NCBI RefSeq assembly: GCF_000407565.1
Contig: NZ_ASWI01000003.1
Coordinates: 745,501 to 809,500 of the forward strand
DNA: 64,000 nucleotides
Origin: Enterococcus cecorum DSM 20682 = ATCC 43198
GTDB lineage: Bacteria > Bacillota > Bacilli > Lactobacillales > Enterococcaceae
Reading direction: 5' to 3'
Part shown: piece by piece, positions 17,467-28,465 of the stretch
How the letters are laid out: each line of letters begins with the position of its first letter
Numbering within the stretch: the stretch's first letter is position 1
Program-made: the position numbers and the translations under genes
The notes under the pieces: model-generated
Database searches by the model: none
What the model saw: only the letters and a program-made list of their open reading frames with translations
What the model was told of the DNA's origin: nothing

Positions 17467-17746
17467 CACAACTTTATTAGACGGTGTAAATCGACTAGCT
17501 ACTTCGGCGTATAAGCCACCCCGTTTGGGAAAGTCTTTACTTTTCGGACTTTCCCAACGTGTTGGACAAACTTATCCGCTCGTAGCTGCCCAAGTCGATT
17601 TACAACCTTATCCACGGTGTTCGGCAGCTAGACATTGTGAAATTCGCCCTACCACTTGCAAAAATCTCCTTTCATCCGATTTTTGCAGTGGTAGGTAAAC
17701 ACACGAATTTCTTCATGTCTGTGCAAGCTACCTCACAACCTTATTT
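17467..17746. repeat. palindromic intergenic repeat block 4
   Basis: Two units between the Nudix operon and metG. 17481-17610 is the reverse complement of the second unit of block 3 (arms GGGAAAGTC and GACTTTCCC). 17612-17746 is a divergent copy of the block 2 type, with core AAAATCTCCTTTCATCCGAT. It ends CTCACAACCTTATTTTTC, as do the units of block 5. Confidence 0.8.
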
Positions 17747-17751
17747 TTCAA

Positions 17752-17780
17752 TTGATAATCATTTCATCTAATGCTACAAT
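17752..17780 (+). promoter_or_regulatory. metG promoter
   Basis: TTGATA, a 17-base spacer and TACAAT, starting six bases past repeat block 4. No T-box leader is present in the 43 bases before the gene. Confidence 0.65.
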
Positions 17781-17820
17781 AATTTGGTATAAGTCGTTTA
17801 TTGATTGGAGGAAAAATTGA

Positions 17821-19833
<2,013 letters not shown>

Positions 19834-19856
19834 TTCTTTATCCATTTAGATTTTTG

Positions 19857-19889
19857 ACTAGTCATTCATTTTGAGTGGCTAGTTTTTTT
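19857..19889 (+). terminator. Rho-independent terminator of metG
   Basis: ACTAGTCATTC and GAGTGGCTAGT form an imperfect stem around TTTT-containing loop bases, followed by TTTTTT. Confidence 0.75.
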
Positions 19890-19901
19890 ACCTTTAGAAC
19901 T

Positions 19902-20456
19902 CATTCCGGATAACCTTAGCTTTCTCGGTATCAATCAACTAAATACTCGGAAAATTCGTCCTCCCGCTTGAGAAAATCTCCTTTCATCCGATTTTCTCAG
20001 CGGTAGGTAAGCACAAAATTTCTTCGAGGCTTTCTGAGCTGCCTCACAACCTTGATAGACGGTGTAAATCGACTAGCTACTTCGGCGTATAAGCCACCCT
20101 GTCTGGGAAAGTATTTACTTCTCGGACTTTCCCGACGTGTTGGACAAACTTATCCGCTCGTAGCTGACCAAGTCGATTTACAACCTTATTAGACGGTGTT
20201 CGAAGGGTAGCTACATCGCATCTAAGCCGGACTGCCTAGGAAAATCTTTAAACATAGTGGATTTTCCAGTCATTCCGGACAACCTTAGCTTTCTCGGTAT
20301 CAATCAACTAAATACTCGGAAAATTCACCCTCCTGCTTAAGAAAATCTCCTTTCATCCGATTTTCTAAGCAGTAGGTAACACATGAATTTTCTCGTATTT
20401 GACCAAGTTGATTGATAACCTTCTGCTTGTAGCTGATCGACCTTTCTCACAACCTT
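19902..20456. repeat. palindromic intergenic repeat block 5 (compound)
   Basis: The largest block, about 555 bases, made of at least four units in reverse orientation. 19902-20050 is a block 2-type unit (core at about 19971-20001). 20052-20185 is the unit with CCGACGTGTTGGAC. 20190-20283 matches block 1, reversed. 20284-20430 is another block 2-type unit (core at 20337-20369). Junctions carry TAAATCGAC/GTCGATTTA and CACAACCTT. Short open frames inside it are not genes. Confidence 0.85.
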
Positions 20457-20499
20457 ATTTTTTATTTCATTTGTTAACGTTTTCTGTGAGTGTTGGTTG

Positions 20500-20528
20500 T
20501 TGTCAGGTTTGGAATTGTTTAGTATAAT
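20500..20528 (+). promoter_or_regulatory. promoter of riboswitch-controlled ATPase
   Basis: TTGTCA, a 17-base spacer and a perfect TATAAT. Transcription would begin just before the aptamer. Confidence 0.75.
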
Positions 20529-20539
20529 GACAATGTAAT

Positions 20540-20672
20540 AATTCATGAGGGAGTAACTGGCAGTAGGAATACTGTGGCAACATCACCAGCAAGAAAGAAA
20601 TTTCTGGTGTTGCCTTAATTAGTGAGACTTATGTATGTATTTTTTTGCATACACAGGTCTATTTTTTTTAGC
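20540..20672 (+). promoter_or_regulatory. yybP-ykoY (Mn2+) riboswitch with terminator
   Basis: The leader has the conserved parts of the yybP-ykoY family in order: GAGGGAGTAACTGG at 20547, a central arm with GGCAACATCACCAG pairing to CTGGTGTTGCC, and closing GTGAGACTTA at 20622. An overlapping intrinsic terminator follows: AGACTTATGTATGTA against GCATACACAGGTCT, then eight T. In this family Mn2+ binding stabilises the aptamer and lets transcription continue into exporters. Upstream of a P-type ATPase this is the arrangement known for lactococcal yoaB. Confidence 0.85.
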
Positions 20673-20743
20673 AAGAAATAGACTTGTGAAATTTAGCAAC
20701 CAGTTCAAGTAATTGGTTAGCGAGAATTTTGAAGGAGGAACAT

Positions 20744-23452
20744 ATGTCAGAACAACAAAAACAAGCACAATTGCATGAAGCTTTTTATGCAAAAAGTGTC
20801 GATGAGGTCACACAGGCGTTAGATACAACTCTTGATGGCTTAACTTCTAGTGAGGCAAAGGCGCGTTTAGCAAAATTTGGCCCAAATGAACTAGAAGAAG
20901 GTAAGAAAAAAAGTATGCTACAAAAATTCATCGAGCAATTTAAAGACTTGATGATTGCTGTTTTATTAGTAGCTGCAATTATTTCTGCTGTTGTTTCACA
21001 TGAAGTAGTGGACTCATTAATTATCTTAGCGGTGGTTATCATTAACGCCATCATGGGTGTGGTGCAAGAAGCCAAAGCCGAACAAGCCATTGAAGCTTTA
21101 AAACAAATGTCTACACCAAATGCGAATATCGTTCGTGATGGTCATCCGATGACAGTCAAAAGTGATGAATTAGTACCAGGTGACCTAGTATTACTAGAAG
21201 CAGGGGATATTGTTCCTGCAGATATGCGCTTGGTTGAAGTAAGTTCATTGAAGATTGAAGAAGCAGCTTTAACCGGTGAATCAGTGCCAGTTGAAAAAGA
21301 ATTAATCGTTTTAGAAAATGCTGAAGTGGGTATTGGTGACCGTGTGAATATGGCTTATTCAAATAGTAATGTCACTTATGGTCGTGGTAAAGGGATTGTC
21401 GTTAACACTGGTATGGATACCGAAGTTGGTAAGATTGCCGGAATGTTAGCTCAAGCCGATGAAACAGAAACACCATTAAAACGTAACTTAAACGAATTAG
21501 GTAAATTCTTAACAGCTGCGATTGTCGTGATTGCGGTAATTATGTTCTTTGTTGGTATTTTCTTCAACAATACTTCATGGGCAGATATGTTATTAACTTC
21601 TATCTCACTTGCCGTTGCAGCGATTCCTGAAGGTTTACCTGCCATTGTTACGATTATCCTAGCGCTTGGTACACAAGTCATGGCCAAACGTAACGCTATG
21701 ATTCGTAAATTACCTGCCGTAGAAACATTAGGGGCTACTGATATTATCGCTTCTGATAAGACAGGTACACTAACTCTTAACCAAATGACAGTTGAAAAAT
21801 TATATGTGGATAACCAACAATTTGCAGTGCATGATGAATTTGCCAATGATCATATGGCGATTAAAGTAATGAACTTTGCCAATGACACTAAATTTTCTCA
21901 AGAAGGCACTTTAATCGGTGATCCAACAGAAACTGCCTTAATTCAATTTGGTTTAGATCAAGGCTTTGACGTGAAGGCTGCATTAGTGGTTGAACCTCGT
22001 GTGGCTGATCTACCATTTGACTCTGATCGTAAATTGATGTCTACTGTTCACCAATTAGCAGATGGCAAATATTTAGTTGCTGTCAAAGGTGCGCCTGATG
22101 TCTTATTAACTCGTACGACGCAAATTTTAATGGATGGTCAAGTACGTCCATTACAACAAGCAGATAAAGACAATATTTTAGCCAATAATAAAGACATGGC
22201 CCAACAAGCTCTACGTGTCTTGGCAATGGCTTATAAGATTGTAGATGAAATGCCAGAATTAGTCAGCGAAACACTTGAAAATGATTTAGTATTTGCTGGT
22301 TTAGTGGGGATGATTGACCCTGAACGTGCTGAAGCTGCTCATGCTGTTAAAGTGGCCAAAGAAGCAGGTATTCGTCCAATTATGATTACTGGTGACCACC
22401 GTGATACAGCTGAAGCAATTGCCGCACGTCTTGGTATTATTAAAGAAAAAGACGATGCTGCGGTATTAACTGGGGCTGAATTAAACCAAATGTCTGATGA
22501 TGAATTTGCCCAAAAAGTGACCCAATATTCTGTTTATGCACGTGTCTCTCCTGAACATAAAGTACGTATCGTGAAAGCATGGCAAAAAGCTGGTAAGGTC
22601 GTTGCGATGACCGGTGATGGGGTAAACGATGCGCCTGCCTTGAAACAAGCAGATATCGGTGTTGGTATGGGGATTACTGGTACGGAAGTTTCTAAAGGGG
22701 CTTCTGATATGGTCCTTGCTGATGATAACTTTGCGACAATTGTTGTGGCTGTTGAAGAAGGACGTAAAGTATTCTCTAATATTCAAAAAGCCATTCAATA
22801 TCTATTGGCTGCGAACTTAGGGGAAGTTTTAACCTTATTCTTAGCGACACTTTGGGGATGGGATACGTTATTACCAATTCACCTATTATGGATTAACTTA
22901 GTAACTGATACTTTCCCTGCCATTGCTTTAGGTATGGAACCAGCTGAACAAGGACTGATGCAACACAAACCACGTGGTAAGAATTCAAACTTCTTCTCTG
23001 GTGGGGTCTTGAGTAGTATCATTTACCAAGGTATTTTAGAAGCGGCTTCTGTATTATTCGTATACTGGGCAGCAATTCAATGGCCAGATCACACTGCAGC
23101 GAATACACCAGGTATGTCTGCGGCGGCTTTAAGTCAATTACAACATGCCGATGCGTTAACCATGGCCTTTGCAACATTAGGATTAATGCAACTATTCCAC
23201 GCATTTAACGTGAAGTCGGTTCATCAATCTCTATTTAAAGTGGGTGCCTTTAAAAACCGCGTCTTTAACTGGGCGATACTATTGTCATTTGCTTTAATGA
23301 TGGTCATTATTGTTGTACCAGGATTGAATGACATCTTTAGAGTTTCTCACCTTGATTTATATCAATGGGGAATCGTTCTAGCTTCTTCATTTGCGATTAT
23401 TCCAGTTGTTGAAATTGTCAAAGCTATTCAACGTGCAATGGGTAAAGACTAA
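20744..23452 (+). CDS. P2-type cation ATPase, probable Mn2+/Ca2+ exporter
   Basis: A 902-residue P-type ATPase that drives divalent cations out of the cell. It has an N-terminal cation-ATPase domain, actuator motif TGES (residues about 180-183), the metal-site helix AVAAIPEGLPAIVT, phosphorylation site SDKTGTLT, the nucleotide-binding region with KGAPDVLL, hinge TGDGVNDAPALKQADIG and a C-terminal helical block. The PEGL motif places it in the Ca2+/Mn2+ P2A group. The Mn2+ riboswitch upstream argues that Mn2+ is the physiological signal and probably a substrate. SD GAAGGAGG precedes ATG 20744; monocistronic. Confidence 0.9.
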   Translation: MSEQQKQAQLHEAFYAKSVDEVTQALDTTLDGLTSSEAKARLAKFGPNELEEGKKKSMLQKFIEQFKDLMIAVLLVAAIISAVVSHEVVDSLIILAVVIINAIMGVVQEAKAEQAIEALKQMSTPNANIVRDGHPMTVKSDELVPGDLVLLEAGDIVPADMRLVEVSSLKIEEAALTGESVPVEKELIVLENAEVGIGDRVNMAYSNSNVTYGRGKGIVVNTGMDTEVGKIAGMLAQADETETPLKRNLNELGKFLTAAIVVIAVIMFFVGIFFNNTSWADMLLTSISLAVAAIPEGLPAIVTIILALGTQVMAKRNAMIRKLPAVETLGATDIIASDKTGTLTLNQMTVEKLYVDNQQFAVHDEFANDHMAIKVMNFANDTKFSQEGTLIGDPTETALIQFGLDQGFDVKAALVVEPRVADLPFDSDRKLMSTVHQLADGKYLVAVKGAPDVLLTRTTQILMDGQVRPLQQADKDNILANNKDMAQQALRVLAMAYKIVDEMPELVSETLENDLVFAGLVGMIDPERAEAAHAVKVAKEAGIRPIMITGDHRDTAEAIAARLGIIKEKDDAAVLTGAELNQMSDDEFAQKVTQYSVYARVSPEHKVRIVKAWQKAGKVVAMTGDGVNDAPALKQADIGVGMGITGTEVSKGASDMVLADDNFATIVVAVEEGRKVFSNIQKAIQYLLAANLGEVLTLFLATLWGWDTLLPIHLLWINLVTDTFPAIALGMEPAEQGLMQHKPRGKNSNFFSGGVLSSIIYQGILEAASVLFVYWAAIQWPDHTAANTPGMSAAALSQLQHADALTMAFATLGLMQLFHAFNVKSVHQSLFKVGAFKNRVFNWAILLSFALMMVIIVVPGLNDIFRVSHLDLYQWGIVLASSFAIIPVVEIVKAIQRAMGKD

Positions 23453-23463
23453 TCAAATAATTG

Positions 23464-23502
23464 CGCTACTAGTTAGGATATCTAGCTAGTGGCGTTTTTT
23501 TT
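23464..23502 (+). terminator. Rho-independent terminator
   Basis: CGCTACTAG pairs with CTAGTGGCG (one G-U) followed by eight T, after the ATPase stop. Confidence 0.85.
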
Positions 23503-23554
23503 ATCTCAAAAATATGCTAAAATAGACTCATTACGAAAAGGAGAGAATTTATCT

Positions 23555-23983
23555 ATGCGTGTCGATTTAGGATATTATATTCAAATGATTAATCAACTTA
23601 TTCAAGATACAGAAGCTGTCGGGGAAAAAATGAATCCCAAATTTGAAGAAGTGAAAAAAGCAATAGAAGACAATCAACTTGCTACTTTATCTTCTGAACA
23701 ATTATCTGAGATTTTAGCTACTTTTAATGAAGGAACCCAAACATATAAAGCATACTTAGCCAAATTACAAGGGTTAAAAGCACCAGCTAGGGTAATTGGT
23801 TTGCATAAAAAGTTAGTAGCTGCTTATCAAAAATATGTGCAAGGTTGCCTAGATATGATTGCTAGCCTTGAAGGTGAGGTAGACGTAGAGGCCTTTAATC
23901 AAGCTGAGCAGCACCAAGATGAAGCGACTGACACAATAGCTTTTGCGATTCAAAGAATGACCATGCTTTTGATGAAACGTTAA
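23555..23983 (+). CDS. hypothetical helical protein, 142 aa
   Basis: Soluble, strongly helical protein (MRVDLGYYIQMINQLIQDTE at its start) of unknown function, with no signal peptide or membrane segment. The ATG at 23555 follows AAAAGGAGAG; an upstream in-frame ATG would start inside the terminator. Its last 108 bases are included in the 194-bp target duplication of the neighbouring IS, so the gene itself is intact and a 3' fragment is repeated at 26127-26236. Confidence 0.6.
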   Translation: MRVDLGYYIQMINQLIQDTEAVGEKMNPKFEEVKKAIEDNQLATLSSEQLSEILATFNEGTQTYKAYLAKLQGLKAPARVIGLHKKLVAAYQKYVQGCLDMIASLEGEVDVEAFNQAEQHQDEATDTIAFAIQRMTMLLMKR

Positions 23984-24069
23984 TGATAAAAGCACTTCCA
24001 AAAAAGGAGAAAAATCTAATCTAAATATTAGTCAGTTTTTAGGATAAATTGTTTTACCTAGTATATAAT
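23876..24069. repeat. 194-bp target-site duplication, left copy
   Basis: Bases 23876-24069 are identical, as read by eye, to 26127-26320. They begin GAGGTAGACGTAGAGG and end CTAGTATATAAT. The IS lies exactly between the copies. Very long and variable target duplications are a known property of the IS1634 family. Confidence 0.9.
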
Positions 24070-26126
24070 CCTGAGTTTTACAGTTATTTAATTATAAAAC
24101 GCCCCTAATGCTTGATACATAAGCTTTTAGGGGCGTTTCTTACTTTATTCTATTTTCGTACTTTTTTCTGAGTTAACCACTCTAGAAAATTTTTTTATAT
24201 ATTTTTGCGATAATATCTTTCTAGCCACTTGGAATCCAAAAATATCCATCAATTCATCAACTAAATCAGTTCGGTCAAAAGCAGGAGTATAGTTTGAACC
24301 TTCAAGATAAACGATATTCATTTGACGTAAGGTTGTAATGATTTGCTCTGGACTATATTTTTCTGACAAATAATGTTTTTCAAGAATTCTATAAACAAGA
24401 AGAGCGATAAAGCAGGTTAATAGATGCCCGTTGATTGATTCTTCTTTTCTAACATACATAGGTCTGGTTCGAAATTCACTTTTCATAATTCGAAAACTTT
24501 CTTCGATTTCCCATCTTTGACGGTTAGCTTGAATGATGATACCGATATTTTTATCTTCTAAATCAGTCGTCACTACGTAGAATCCATCTAACTTTGCTTC
24601 ATTTTTAATTTTTTCTGTATCTAATTGAATGACCTTGTTAGAGGCGATTTCTCCATCCTCAGTAGTTGTGGTCGTTTTTATATAATAGCTAGGCTGTCTT
24701 TGATTTTTACGATCTAACTTGCTTGGATTTTCAATAAATTTAAGAGCACGATCAATTTTTTTCTGACGAATATGTTCGTGATAAGCTTTCTGACGAAAGC
24801 TGAACGATACAATATAACGTTCTTCAAGAGAATATTTATCTTTGGCTACGTCAGATTTTTTTGTTGTCTTTTCCCATCTTTCTTTGTAAAAAATCAAATC
24901 ATAAACATTTCGTTCCGTACCGTCAATATTTATTTTATAATGTTTCAAATCAGTTTCGGCATTTTCTGCGGCGTTCATGATATCCTGTAAATTGAATTTC
25001 TCTCTAGAGCCGCTAATTCTCCAACCTGAAGGATCAATAGCCCATTCCTGTAGTGATTTTTTTAATTTCTTGATAGGTTGTGTCACAATATAGGCATGAT
25101 TGTTTTTCATGTTATTATACACTTTATTTTCCCAACCATTTAATCCAGCATCCGCAACGACAATGAACTTTTTCAACTGAAAATCTTCTTCAATTTTTTG
25201 TTCTAATTTGCGTAACGTAGGCTGCTCATTCATATTCCCTGCGAAAGCATAGTCCGCTAAAGGTATCCCATTACCATCCATAAACAACCCATATTGAACA
25301 ATTGGATTGGGACGATGTTCTTTGCTAAAACCATATAATCTAAATTCATCTGGTTCTTCTGTTTCAAAGTAAAAATTTGTACAATCGTAGTATAAAACAT
25401 TAGTATTGCGCGGATATAATTTTGTAGATCCTTGATATAATGCATTTTCAATCGTATATCGTTCTTGATACAAAATATGAAGTGCCCGATACACATCTTC
25501 CAATTGATAAGTAGATTGATGTAAAAAACGTTTTTTGTATTCAAAGGTTGCGCGTTTTGAACAAGGTTCAATAATACGTGTACAAACTAAATCACATAAG
25601 ATATCAAAAAGATTAAATTGTATTTTGTATCGAGTTTGAATTTCTTGACATATACGCTTTAGCCCTAGAGAACAAAGAATATCCTTGATATACAAATATC
25701 CAACATTGTAAATGCTGGTTTCATCTTTTTCTATTAAATCCTTTTGAGCAACTTCAATAAGCATTTTACCATTTTCTGCCTTCAGTTGTTGTTTTCGCTC
25801 TTCGATATAATCTTTCAAATGATTGACAACTACTTCTCTGTCTGTAGTTTGATATTTTTCCATCAATGAATTTAAAGAACCTAGAGCCTCCACAACAAAT
25901 GTAGAGCGTTTATTGGTTTCAGGATGAGTATAATCATCAATAATTGAAAACGACTCTGAATATTTAGATTTTGTTGATTTTAAACGCATTCCCATAGTAA
26001 TCACCCAACTCTATTATACCATAAAGTACGAAAAAGTACGAGTGTAAAATTGAAAAAATTTGACAAAAAAATAGCTTTATACCAAGGCATAGAGCGAAAA
26101 TATTTCAATTCAACTGTAAAACTCCC
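24070..26126 (-). mobile_element. IS1634-family insertion sequence
   Basis: A 2,057-bp element bounded by the two copies of a 194-bp direct repeat. Its ends form an imperfect inverted repeat sharing GAGTTTTACAGTT (near 24073-24085 on plus, and the complement AACTGTAAAACTC near 26112-26124). It carries one transposase gene on the minus strand and looks complete and recent, because the flanking duplication has not diverged. Confidence 0.88.
24145..25995 (-). CDS. IS1634-type DDE transposase
   Basis: A 616-residue transposase of the IS4-related DDE superfamily. An N-terminal region (about 1-190) is followed by the catalytic core. Candidate acidic residues are in LYYDCTNFYFE (about 206-216), VVADAGLNGWENK (about 281-293) and the YREK-like region NRQRWEIEESFRIMKSEF (about 508-525). 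ATG 25995 is chosen (GGGTG upstream); a GTG lies three codons before it. The frame is full length with no stop, so the enzyme is probably active. Confidence 0.85.
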   Translation of the reverse strand: MGMRLKSTKSKYSESFSIIDDYTHPETNKRSTFVVEALGSLNSLMEKYQTTDREVVVNHLKDYIEERKQQLKAENGKMLIEVAQKDLIEKDETSIYNVGYLYIKDILCSLGLKRICQEIQTRYKIQFNLFDILCDLVCTRIIEPCSKRATFEYKKRFLHQSTYQLEDVYRALHILYQERYTIENALYQGSTKLYPRNTNVLYYDCTNFYFETEEPDEFRLYGFSKEHRPNPIVQYGLFMDGNGIPLADYAFAGNMNEQPTLRKLEQKIEEDFQLKKFIVVADAGLNGWENKVYNNMKNNHAYIVTQPIKKLKKSLQEWAIDPSGWRISGSREKFNLQDIMNAAENAETDLKHYKINIDGTERNVYDLIFYKERWEKTTKKSDVAKDKYSLEERYIVSFSFRQKAYHEHIRQKKIDRALKFIENPSKLDRKNQRQPSYYIKTTTTTEDGEIASNKVIQLDTEKIKNEAKLDGFYVVTTDLEDKNIGIIIQANRQRWEIEESFRIMKSEFRTRPMYVRKEESINGHLLTCFIALLVYRILEKHYLSEKYSPEQIITTLRQMNIVYLEGSNYTPAFDRTDLVDELMDIFGFQVARKILSQKYIKKFSRVVNSEKSTKIE

Positions 26127-26320
26127 GAGGTAGACGTAGAGGCCTTTAATCAAGCTGAGCAGCACCAAGATGAAGCGACTGACACAATAGCTTTTGCGAT
26201 TCAAAGAATGACCATGCTTTTGATGAAACGTTAATGATAAAAGCACTTCCAAAAAAGGAGAAAAATCTAATCTAAATATTAGTCAGTTTTTAGGATAAAT
26301 TGTTTTACCTAGTATATAAT
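26127..26320. repeat. 194-bp target-site duplication, right copy
   Basis: Second copy of 23876-24069. It contains the last 36 codons of the helical hypothetical gene, its stop and its downstream region. Original host sequence resumes at 26321. Confidence 0.9.
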
Positions 26321-26388
26321 AATCACATAACCAACAATAACCTTTTTATTTTTCATTTTACTCCTTAGTTGAGTAATTACTCCTTTTT

Positions 26389-26420
26389 CCGCTAGGCCTA
26401 ACCAACCTAGTGGTTTTTTT
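26389..26420 (+). terminator. Rho-independent terminator
   Basis: CCGCTAGG pairs with CCTAGTGG (one G-U) followed by seven T. Before the IS arrived it was probably the terminator of the helical hypothetical gene. Confidence 0.7.
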
Positions 26421-26427
26421 ATGTCCC

Positions 26428-26472
26428 AAAAAGCCTGTCTGATGCGAGAAGTCGCAATCAGACGGGCTTTTT
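26428..26472. terminator. bidirectional terminator
   Basis: AAAAAGCC...GTCTGAT pairs with ATCAGAC...GGCTTTTT. Symmetrical A/T tracts make it work on both strands; it ends sstT on the minus strand. Confidence 0.85.
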
Positions 26473-26477
26473 GAGGA

Positions 26478-27710
26478 TTACTTACTTAAACGTTCTTTTA
26501 AATGAATGTCTTGATTATTGATTCGTAAATCTCTAAATTCAGCAGCGGCGGTAAAGAGAATGTCGCTAGAGGAATTGACAGCTGTTTCAATTGCATCTTG
26601 TACCACTCCAATAATAAAACCAACACCAACGACTTGAATGGCGATATCATTGGAAATGCCGAATAAACTACATGCTAAAGGAATCAATAATAATGATCCT
26701 CCGGCAATTCCACTGGCACCACAGGCACTTAAAGCAGAAAGGATACACAAAATTAAAGTTAGTACTGGCGAAACTTGCATATCTAATGTGTGGACTGCAG
26801 CAAGTGTCATCGTTGAGATAGTAATGGCTGCTCCACCCATATTGATAGTAGCCCCTAATGGTAAAGAAATGGAATAGGCTGATTCGGTAAGCCCCATGTT
26901 TTTGGCAAGCAACATATTAATTGGAATATTGGCTGCGGAACTGCGGGTAAAGAAGGCTGGAATCGCACTGTTTTTTAAGCAGTAGAAAACCAAGGGATAG
27001 GGATTTTCTCTGATTAGGAAAAATACCATAATTGGGTAGACGACTAGGGCGACAAAGAACATGGAACCAACGAGTAATAATAATAATTGCCCATATTGTA
27101 AAAGTCCTTTTAACCCAGTGGTTGCAACCGATTGAAACACTAAGCCGAAAATGCCAAGTGGGGCGAAGGCAATAATTAATTGGACAACTAAAGTGATCGC
27201 TTGGGCAATTTCTTGGGTGGCTTTTTTCACAGCTGGACTTGCTAATCTTAAAGCAAACCCGATTAATGCTGACCAGAAAAGAACGGCTAAATAGTTTCCT
27301 TCAATCATGGCTTGTAGTGGGTTTTGAACGATATTGGTTAGAATTGTATTTAGCACTTCATTAATCGACTGTGGGGCAGCTTGTTGCGTACTTGTCTGTT
27401 GTAAAGCAATCTTAACTGGAAATAGAAAGCTTGCGAATACTGCCACAACTGAAGCGAATAGGGTTGCTGTTAGATAAAGTGTAATAACAGGTTTGAGATA
27501 GCTTTTATTGTCGCTATTGTGTTGGGAGATGGAGGCCAAAATCAGTACAAATACCAAAATAGGGGCGATGGCTTTCAATGCATCGACAAATAGACTCCCA
27601 AAAATGGTAATAAATGTCCAATGTGGCAAGAAGATACCACAAAGAATACCAAGAATAATACCAATTGCTATACGTTTTAATAAGGATAAATCTTTTAAAA
27701 ATTCTATCAA
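26478..27710 (-). CDS. sstT: serine/threonine:Na+ symporter SstT
   Basis: Sodium-coupled importer of serine and threonine from the dicarboxylate/amino acid:cation symporter (DAACS) family. The 410-residue protein has eight or more helices and the family's re-entrant regions, with the Ser-rich ARSSAANIPIN-type motif (TRSSAANIPINMLLAKNMGL, about 257-276), GATINMGGAA near 292 and the ASGIAGGSLLLIPLA stretch near 335. The TTG at 27710 follows AAAGGTGG at a good distance; a GTG four codons earlier overlaps that SD. Monocistronic. Confidence 0.88.
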   Translation of the reverse strand: MIEFLKDLSLLKRIAIGIILGILCGIFLPHWTFITIFGSLFVDALKAIAPILVFVLILASISQHNSDNKSYLKPVITLYLTATLFASVVAVFASFLFPVKIALQQTSTQQAAPQSINEVLNTILTNIVQNPLQAMIEGNYLAVLFWSALIGFALRLASPAVKKATQEIAQAITLVVQLIIAFAPLGIFGLVFQSVATTGLKGLLQYGQLLLLLVGSMFFVALVVYPIMVFFLIRENPYPLVFYCLKNSAIPAFFTRSSAANIPINMLLAKNMGLTESAYSISLPLGATINMGGAAITISTMTLAAVHTLDMQVSPVLTLILCILSALSACGASGIAGGSLLLIPLACSLFGISNDIAIQVVGVGFIIGVVQDAIETAVNSSSDILFTAAAEFRDLRINNQDIHLKERLSK

Positions 27711-27886
27711 GAACTTTTCCACCTTTCTGATATTTACTGAAATATATCATGAAATATTGTGAAAATGAATGATTTTATTATAATTTTAATTCAATTTTAA
27801 TGTGAAAGCTCGAATAAATGGGGAAAATTGTTGGTAAATGAGTATGAATAGTTGAATAACTGGCTTAATACAAAGACTAAAATGAG

Positions 27887-27917
27887 AAAACCCGCAAGCA
27901 TCACGTCACTTGCGGGT
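27887..27917 (-). terminator. terminator of the 53-aa gene
   Basis: On the minus strand CCCGCAAG pairs with CTTGCGGG and is followed by TTTT, just past the stop at 27925. Confidence 0.75.
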
Positions 27918-27924
27918 CCTAGGA

Positions 27925-28086
27925 TTAATGTTCAAAATTATCGACGTAATTGCGATAATAATCAAGTAAATCTGCTTTTAGTTTTTGATATTCCTCTTCG
28001 GTATACTCTTTGTCTTTTAAAGGAGCATAAAATTTAGGCATATCTAAGTCTTTACGTAATCTATCAAGTACTTCTTGTAATGTCAT
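27925..28086 (-). CDS. small acidic protein, 53 aa
   Basis: Hypothetical charged helical protein (MTLQEVLDRLRKDLDMPKFY at its start). The internal ATG at 28086 has AAGGTGG at correct spacing, whereas the longer frame reads back into the preceding gene. It lies 13 bases after a 116-aa gene and is probably co-transcribed. No family recognised. Confidence 0.5.
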   Translation of the reverse strand: MTLQEVLDRLRKDLDMPKFYAPLKDKEYTEEEYQKLKADLLDYYRNYVDNFEH

Positions 28087-28099
28087 CTGTTTTTCCACC

Positions 28100-28450
28100 T
28101 TAGAATAAATCATATAGTTTATAAAGTTTTTCAAAGCATACATTCATGCGTTCTAGATGACTGGCTAATAATGCATAATCATCCTTATCATGGAATAGAA
28201 TTTGCTTCAATTGGAAATAAAAATCATCAAATGCATTGATATAGTTACTAATTTCTTCTGTTTGTAAGTTGGTAAAGGTATCACAGCGAAGATATAGCTT
28301 TTCAGCAATCGCATAGACTTCAGCGGTAGTCAAGATAACGAGATTTTCATCATAGCGTCGACTTTGAACGAGTTCTAGTAAAGATTGACATTTATTATAG
28401 ATATTTGAGGCATCTTTCACTAATAATTCTACGGGCGTTTTTGAAAACAT
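28100..28450 (-). CDS. hypothetical helical protein, 116 aa
   Basis: Soluble all-helical protein without signal peptide or recognised motif; it begins MFSKTPVELLVKDASNIYNK. SD GAGAGGATG lies upstream. It lies between the lactonase gene (15 bases upstream on the same strand) and the 53-aa gene, forming a three-gene operon with a terminator at 27887. The weakly conserved acidic and aromatic residues give no function. Confidence 0.55.
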   Translation of the reverse strand: MFSKTPVELLVKDASNIYNKCQSLLELVQSRRYDENLVILTTAEVYAIAEKLYLRCDTFTNLQTEEISNYINAFDDFYFQLKQILFHDKDDYALLASHLERMNVCFEKLYKLYDLF

Positions 28451-28465
28451 TCAGCTTCATCCTCT

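Noticed and set aside
17456-17698. 80-codon ORF upstream of metG
   Set aside because: Lies inside palindromic repeat block 4; its codons are repeat sequence.
20337-20546. Reverse-strand ORF of 69 codons
   Set aside because: Overlaps repeat block 5 and the ATPase promoter; not coding.
23555-23983. Helical gene disrupted by the IS
   Set aside because: The left target repeat includes its complete 3' end, so the gene remains intact.
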